Shown here one piece after another: positions 59,849 to 64,000 of a stretch of DNA of 64,000 bases. The translations under genes were made by a program, and so were the position numbers. Positions within the stretch are counted from its first letter, which is position 1, and each line of letters opens with the position of its first letter. The notes beneath the pieces are model-generated. The model was not told the origin of the DNA, made no database searches, and was given only the letters and a program-made list of their open reading frames with translations. The stretch comes from Jacaranda mimosifolia (Eukaryota; Streptophyta; Magnoliopsida; Lamiales; Bignoniaceae), in the NCBI GenBank assembly GCA_018894105.1, contig CM032121.1:19006730-19070729 (forward strand), written 5' to 3'.

Positions 59849-62370
59849 TGGTTAGGGCTGTTTAGGGGGATAGAAGTAAGGCGAGTGACTCTAAAACTAC
59901 TATGTCGTCAGCGGTTTTGACCGATGAAAGCAGCGAATCCTCATTGAATTTCGAGTAGTTTTATTGATTCAGGGAGAGAAAATGGGGATGACCAGGAGAT
60001 AGAGGTCGAGGAAGTTAGGCAGGCTGGTCTTACAATCAATGAGGCTGGAACGTTGGTTCCAGAGGTTGATAAGCCAGGTCCTTCTTATGAGGCCCTTCGA
60101 CCTTCGGTGTTAAGGAGAAGGTTATTCACAATAGTGCATTAAAGAGAGATAGTATCAGAGATAACCTTGAATGATTTAAGGTTGATTAGGCAAAAAATCA
60201 TATTCTTGATGAGTTTGAGTTGATCAGACCTAGGGCGAGGGATAGGATGTACGAACCCCCAGAAGGGTATATTGCTGTGTTCGAGGATTTATTAAAGTGT
60301 GGTCTTAGATTCCCACTCGCTCAACATATAGTCGACCTGTTGATAGGTCTCTGAGTTTGTATAACTCAATTGTTACTTATCTATTTCTCGATACTGTATA
60401 GTATTGTAGTTCAATGATGATCCATAACCAACCTCCCTCTTTCATAAACCTTAGCAATTTATTCCATCTTTTTGTGTCTCGAAAGTTGGGAAGTATTGAA
60501 GAGTTGGGCTTCTAGTATTTAGCCATTTGCCCTCGTCAAAAAATCTTTGTGACCCCCTCATTTTCTTATGGTCAAGCTCAGAAGAAGAGGTATTTCTTTG
60601 TGCGTGCTCCCAACGGAGGTGATGTTAACTTCCTCGGGGTTGGTTGGGGGGGTTGAGATGTTTGGGAATGAAAATCAGACCTGCCATAATAGTTTTATTC
60701 GAGATCTGATCGATTTTGGAGAGATAGAGGTGGTCGGGTTCACTAAAGAGAGGAATTTGGTATTGGCGGGTTTTTCAACCGCCTTATTGAGGTTGGCTCG
60801 TAATGTACGCCTAGGTAGAGTCGATTACATTTTGTTGTTATTTGTTGCTTTGGTAAGTTTCTGATCGATATCATGCTTTCTTAATTTTTATTTTTTAAGC
60901 TTGTCGATCATGAACATAGCACGCAAGTTAGCAATGATCAGGCAGCATAACGCTTTAGAGTGGCAGGAGGTAGCAGCTGCACGTCGAGAGACTACTTTTG
61001 CTGCTGCTTAATCCGATCATGCGCCTCCAACCACTCCGTCAACTGCCGTTCAAAGTACGGTCGAAACAGCTGGCCTTGTGGTCTGGTAGAACAAGAAGGC
61101 CACCACTACAGAAGGGCAAAGTTAACCTAACCCCATAAAGAAAACCACAGTTGAGAAAGGGAAGGGGAAGGCGGTCGGCCCCGATAAGGACGTTTATCGG
61201 ATGCTGCCCGACAAGGAGTTGTTTGAGCTGTCGGAGTTTCTCAAGTTGCATTTTGGGCATACGGTTGGGTTGTAAAATGCTTCTTCCATGATATCTGTGA
61301 GGTCGACATGTGTGACTCCGCTAATAGTGTTGACAATTGGTCTTTTTGTCGAGGAGTAGAGAATGATGCTCAACATGCAGCAGATCAACGCCTTGAAAGT
61401 GTTTTCTTATCACGCTAACATGGTAAGTTCTTGCTCAGTCTGTTTTAATATTGAGATTTTTGTGTGTTGTTAAATTGCTTTGCTACTTTTTGCAGGTCTA
61501 ACAATGGGGCTACAACTTGCATTGGCGATTTAAGCTTTCCCAAGCCTATTACGTGAAGTTGGAGAAAAATTATAAGCGATTGGAGAAAGAGCAGCCTGAA
61601 CTTTCAAAGACTAAGCTTGAGTCTCTAGAGTTGAGGGTCCAGGAATTAGAGAAATAGGTCGAGGATAAAAATGGAAAGCCGCTAGTTGTTATTGAGGAAA
61701 AGAGTTATGTGGATGAGCTATTAAGGAAGTTGAGATCTGAGGTCCATGAGGCCTCTCTTTTTGGTCGGGCACGAGGATATGAGAGCTGCATTTGTCATGC
61801 CAAGGTCAAATTCTTCCAGGTACTACCCGACATTCAAAAGGAGGCCATACAACAATTCGTATTGGGTCCCGCCTTCATTGATGCTAGCATGGTGTTTAGC
61901 ATGGACGATGCCAAGGAGGCATTCGAAAAGGTAGTGCAGTAGCTAAAGTTCCTAGATTATCAAATCTGGGAAGAAGACAAAGCTCGACTGAATGTGCTAA
62001 AGAACGAGCAGCTCAAAAGCTATACTGAATATGTGCCCACTAAGGAGGCAGAGGTCCTTGCTCATCCAAAGTCTCTACAAGTGTGGAAAGAGTTCAAGTT
62101 TGTTAGTGACTTCACCCTCGACATCAAAAATAAGGAAGTGGACGTTGTGATGTACTTCCCAACTGCTAAACACCCATTTTGGGCGATGAGGTTGTTCATT
62201 CTTGTCCTATAAGTGAGTTTCCCTCTAGAGCAGAGTAGAAGGTCGAAGGTCCACCGCTAGTCATGGTAGTTGACACCATTGGTGAGGACGAGCTTGATAA
62301 AGCCGTGGATGAGGTTGCGGTGGAGGTTGCTGCTCGAGGTAGCAGGGGTAAGGGGGCCGGATCGAGGTGA
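59849..62370 (+). pseudogene. antisense ORF of the Tat-type element ('putative gypsy-type transposon' domain)
   Basis: ATG at 59849 reads MVRAV then stops, and the frame is recovered in pieces: acidic EIEVEEVRQAGLTINEAG, then YEPPEGYIAVFEDLLKCGLR FPLAQHIVDLL (near 60248), the hallmark of the plant domain Pfam calls 'putative gypsy type transposon' (PF04195, from memory), then RYFFVRAPNGG. A GT-AG intron is clear at 61423-61495 (GTAAGT..TGCAG); another donor is at 60853. The 3' half is a long coiled coil (LEKNYKRLEKEQPELSKTK, LRVQELEK) ending ARGSRGKGAGSR and TGA at 62368-62370. At least six stops or frame changes disable it. Function of the family is unknown. Confidence 0.62.
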
Positions 62371-62924
62371 AAAAAATTCTTATTGTCTCTGATCATTGTA
62401 GTTTTAAACTTTTTGATAGTGTTGTGCCTTGATGGGCTCTTGAACAATTTGAATTTTATTTTTATTGATGTTGGATATTAGGATAAGTTGTACTTGAATT
62501 AAAATTATGTTTTTGTCGATTTCATATTTCTACATTAGCTTTCAGTTGTGTGATCATTCTTTTGCAGTATCATAGCATTGTGTTCGTGATTGAATGGTCG
62601 ACCTTTTGAGGTTGGCATATATATCTTTTGTTAACTAGTTTGAAACCAAATTATCATACAACTCTAGGGTTGACATATATTTTTCATTGATTGGTTTGAA
62701 ACAAACTTAAAATGCAACTAAGAAGTCGACCAACATTGATTGTGCATATTGAGAAGACTGAATCTCATGCTAATTATGATTGATTTATTGTTACTAGATT
62801 ATTTGACGAGAAGTCAAGTTCTTATTATGAAAGATGATTACAATTGTGCATGTTTTGAGAAGATTGGATCCTACACGTCTTGAAATAGTTCAGTGAGATT
62901 AAGGGATCTCATTTTACACATAGA
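62371..62924. other. spacer between antisense ORF and pol
   Basis: Holds two loosely repeated segments (GGTTGGCATATATATC near 62611 and GGGTTGACATATATTT near 62668, each followed by GTTTGAAAC.AA). Both flanking genes converge here, so it should contain both transcript ends. Confidence 0.4.
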
Positions 62925-63400
62925 ATTTCTTCAAGTTTGTCGCATTCCAAGGTTGGGGTAGCTCATTCCCATCTATGTCGGCTATTCTGTAAGAGTAATT
63001 TTTAGCTACCTTGACAACTAAGTGTGGGCCCTCTTATTTAGGATCTAGTTTTCCAACTGTCTTTGATACTTCAACATTTTTAAGGACAAGGTCATCGACT
63101 TGGAAGCTTCTTGGTCTGACCCCCTTATCATAATGTTCGGCCATTATTGATATGCACCTTTGCATTTTCGTGTATGCTTGTTGTCATAGCTCATCGATAG
63201 TCTTGAGATTGAGTTGCCTCTCAGCCTCGTTCTTGATCTAATTATAGTGAATTACCTGAGCCATATGTTGTATCAATTCTACTGGGACTACTGCCTCTAA
63301 ACCATAGACCAGACAGTAAGGGTTGTATCTTGAAGCAGTTATTGGAGTCTCCTGTAGGCACATAGTACTCCTTGGAGGTCATGAAGGTGTGTGTGGCACT
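62925..63400 (-). pseudogene. gypsy integrase C-terminal fragment
   Basis: On the minus strand: GVLCAYR near 63385, then after a frame change NPYCLVYGLEAVVPVEL, HYDKGVRPRSFQVDDLVLKN and EGPHLVVKVAKNYSYRIADI, ending LPQPWNATNLKKFYV. This is the end of a plant Ty3/gypsy integrase, including the GPY-like region (EGPHLV). Internal stops are present (for example after DPK). Upstream of 63400 the homology stops. Confidence 0.82.
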
Positions 63401-64000
63401 AGGATCCAAATATTTTCAAAAAAAACTGAATAAAACTAGCCTACATATATCCATAAGGATCGAGACATGCATAGGACTCAAATTTAGAGAGGGAAACACC
63501 TTGATGAAACCGAAAATCAAGGAGCAAGAGAAAACACCCTTCAACTCTTGAAGTTGTCTCCTCACTGGCATAGCAGAAACACCAATTGATTTCCCTAAGT
63601 TAAACTCCTCCTTTTGAGCTAAAAATTTTACTGCACTCCCTCAACACCTTGATGATGCTACAGTCAAATTTTTTGCTCAATCAGGACAAAATAAGTCCTC
63701 CCAAAACTCAGTACAAGTGGCTTCTAGAGACTGCTTCAACAAGAGCAATAGCAGCCCAAACGTATTACCTCTAATGATATAGTCCACACACCAAATGGAT
63801 GGACCTTTTCTCTACAAAAATGGCTGAAGATAATTGCAGAGAAATAAAGGAAAGAAGGCCAAGTATGGATGGGGAGAATGAAGGAGGTTGGAGAGATTTG
63901 TGGAGATTCTAACTATTAGATACCCACTAACCAAGTTGTTGGGAGAATAATGCACACCTTACACACACAATTACCTAGTGGATGTTCCCGCCTATATCTA
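63401..64000. other. unassigned sequence at the right edge
   Basis: No recognisable coding region. TGTGTGGCACTAGGATCC begins just where the integrase homology ends, so a nested insertion may start here, but no second border is inside the window. Confidence 0.35.

Larger units (their letters stand above)
58708..63400 (-). mobile_element. Ty3/gypsy element of Tat type, 3' part only
   Basis: 3' LTR at 58708-59413, an antisense gene on the plus strand (59849-62370), a non-coding spacer, and the integrase C-terminus on the minus strand (62925-63400). Integrase, then antisense ORF, then 3' LTR is the layout of Tat-lineage elements such as Grande. The rest of pol, gag and the 5' LTR are not in the window; the integrase frame stops being recognisable at about 63400, before the window ends. 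Confidence 0.72.

Overview
This is a plant nuclear window, almost certainly from a eudicot with a transposon-rich genome. The evidence is AT-rich intergenic DNA, plant-type introns, and three plant genes scattered among many classes of plant mobile element. The species cannot be named from the sequence. The three host genes that look intact are a three-exon PHD-finger protein of the MMD1/At2g01810 family (854-3807, +), an intronless U-box E3 ligase of the PUB20/PUB21 (CMPG1) type convergent with it (4422-5765, -), and a two-exon TMK-type leucine-rich-repeat receptor kinase (24213-27761, -). Everything else recognisable is mobile DNA in various states of decay.

Layout. 1-6.3 kb: PHD gene and U-box gene. 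6.35-6.6 kb: a small hAT-like element with an 8-bp target duplication. 7.55-13.6 kb: Mutator-like element MULE-alpha, whose terminal inverted repeats and 10-bp target duplication are readable; it holds a dead transposase gene (-) and a small broken GRF zinc-finger gene (+). 14-19.6 kb: two MITE types, a solo copia LTR with a perfect 5-bp duplication, a hAT-like element, and a gypsy gag relic split by a MITE. 19.67-22.29 kb: an AT-rich higher-order tandem repeat. 24.2-28.4 kb: the receptor kinase and its leader. 29.67-30.3 kb: another hAT-like element. 30.47-35.43 kb: a copia element of Tork/Tnt1 type with both LTRs and the target duplication GTTAT. 36.7-55 kb: a nest of two opposed, decayed MULEs (beta and gamma) carrying two hAT-like insertions, one Helitron and one 8-kb SIRE-type copia element. 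58.7-63.4 kb: the 3' part of a Tat-type gypsy element with an antisense gene. The last 600 bases hold nothing I can identify.

The most interesting pattern is in the MULEs. In all three pieces a small gene with a GRF-type zinc finger lies between the 3' end of the transposase gene and the nearby terminus, and the two genes converge. This is the mudrA/mudrB layout of maize MuDR with a different second gene. A second pattern is a set of four short hAT-like elements whose ends are built from a repeated palindromic or near-palindromic word (CTCGAG/GGCTCG, GGGTACCC, or AACCGAACC), each with readable terminal repeats and 8-bp target duplications. All coordinates were read by eye; splice sites, element ends and family names are my own calls and no alignment or database search was run.
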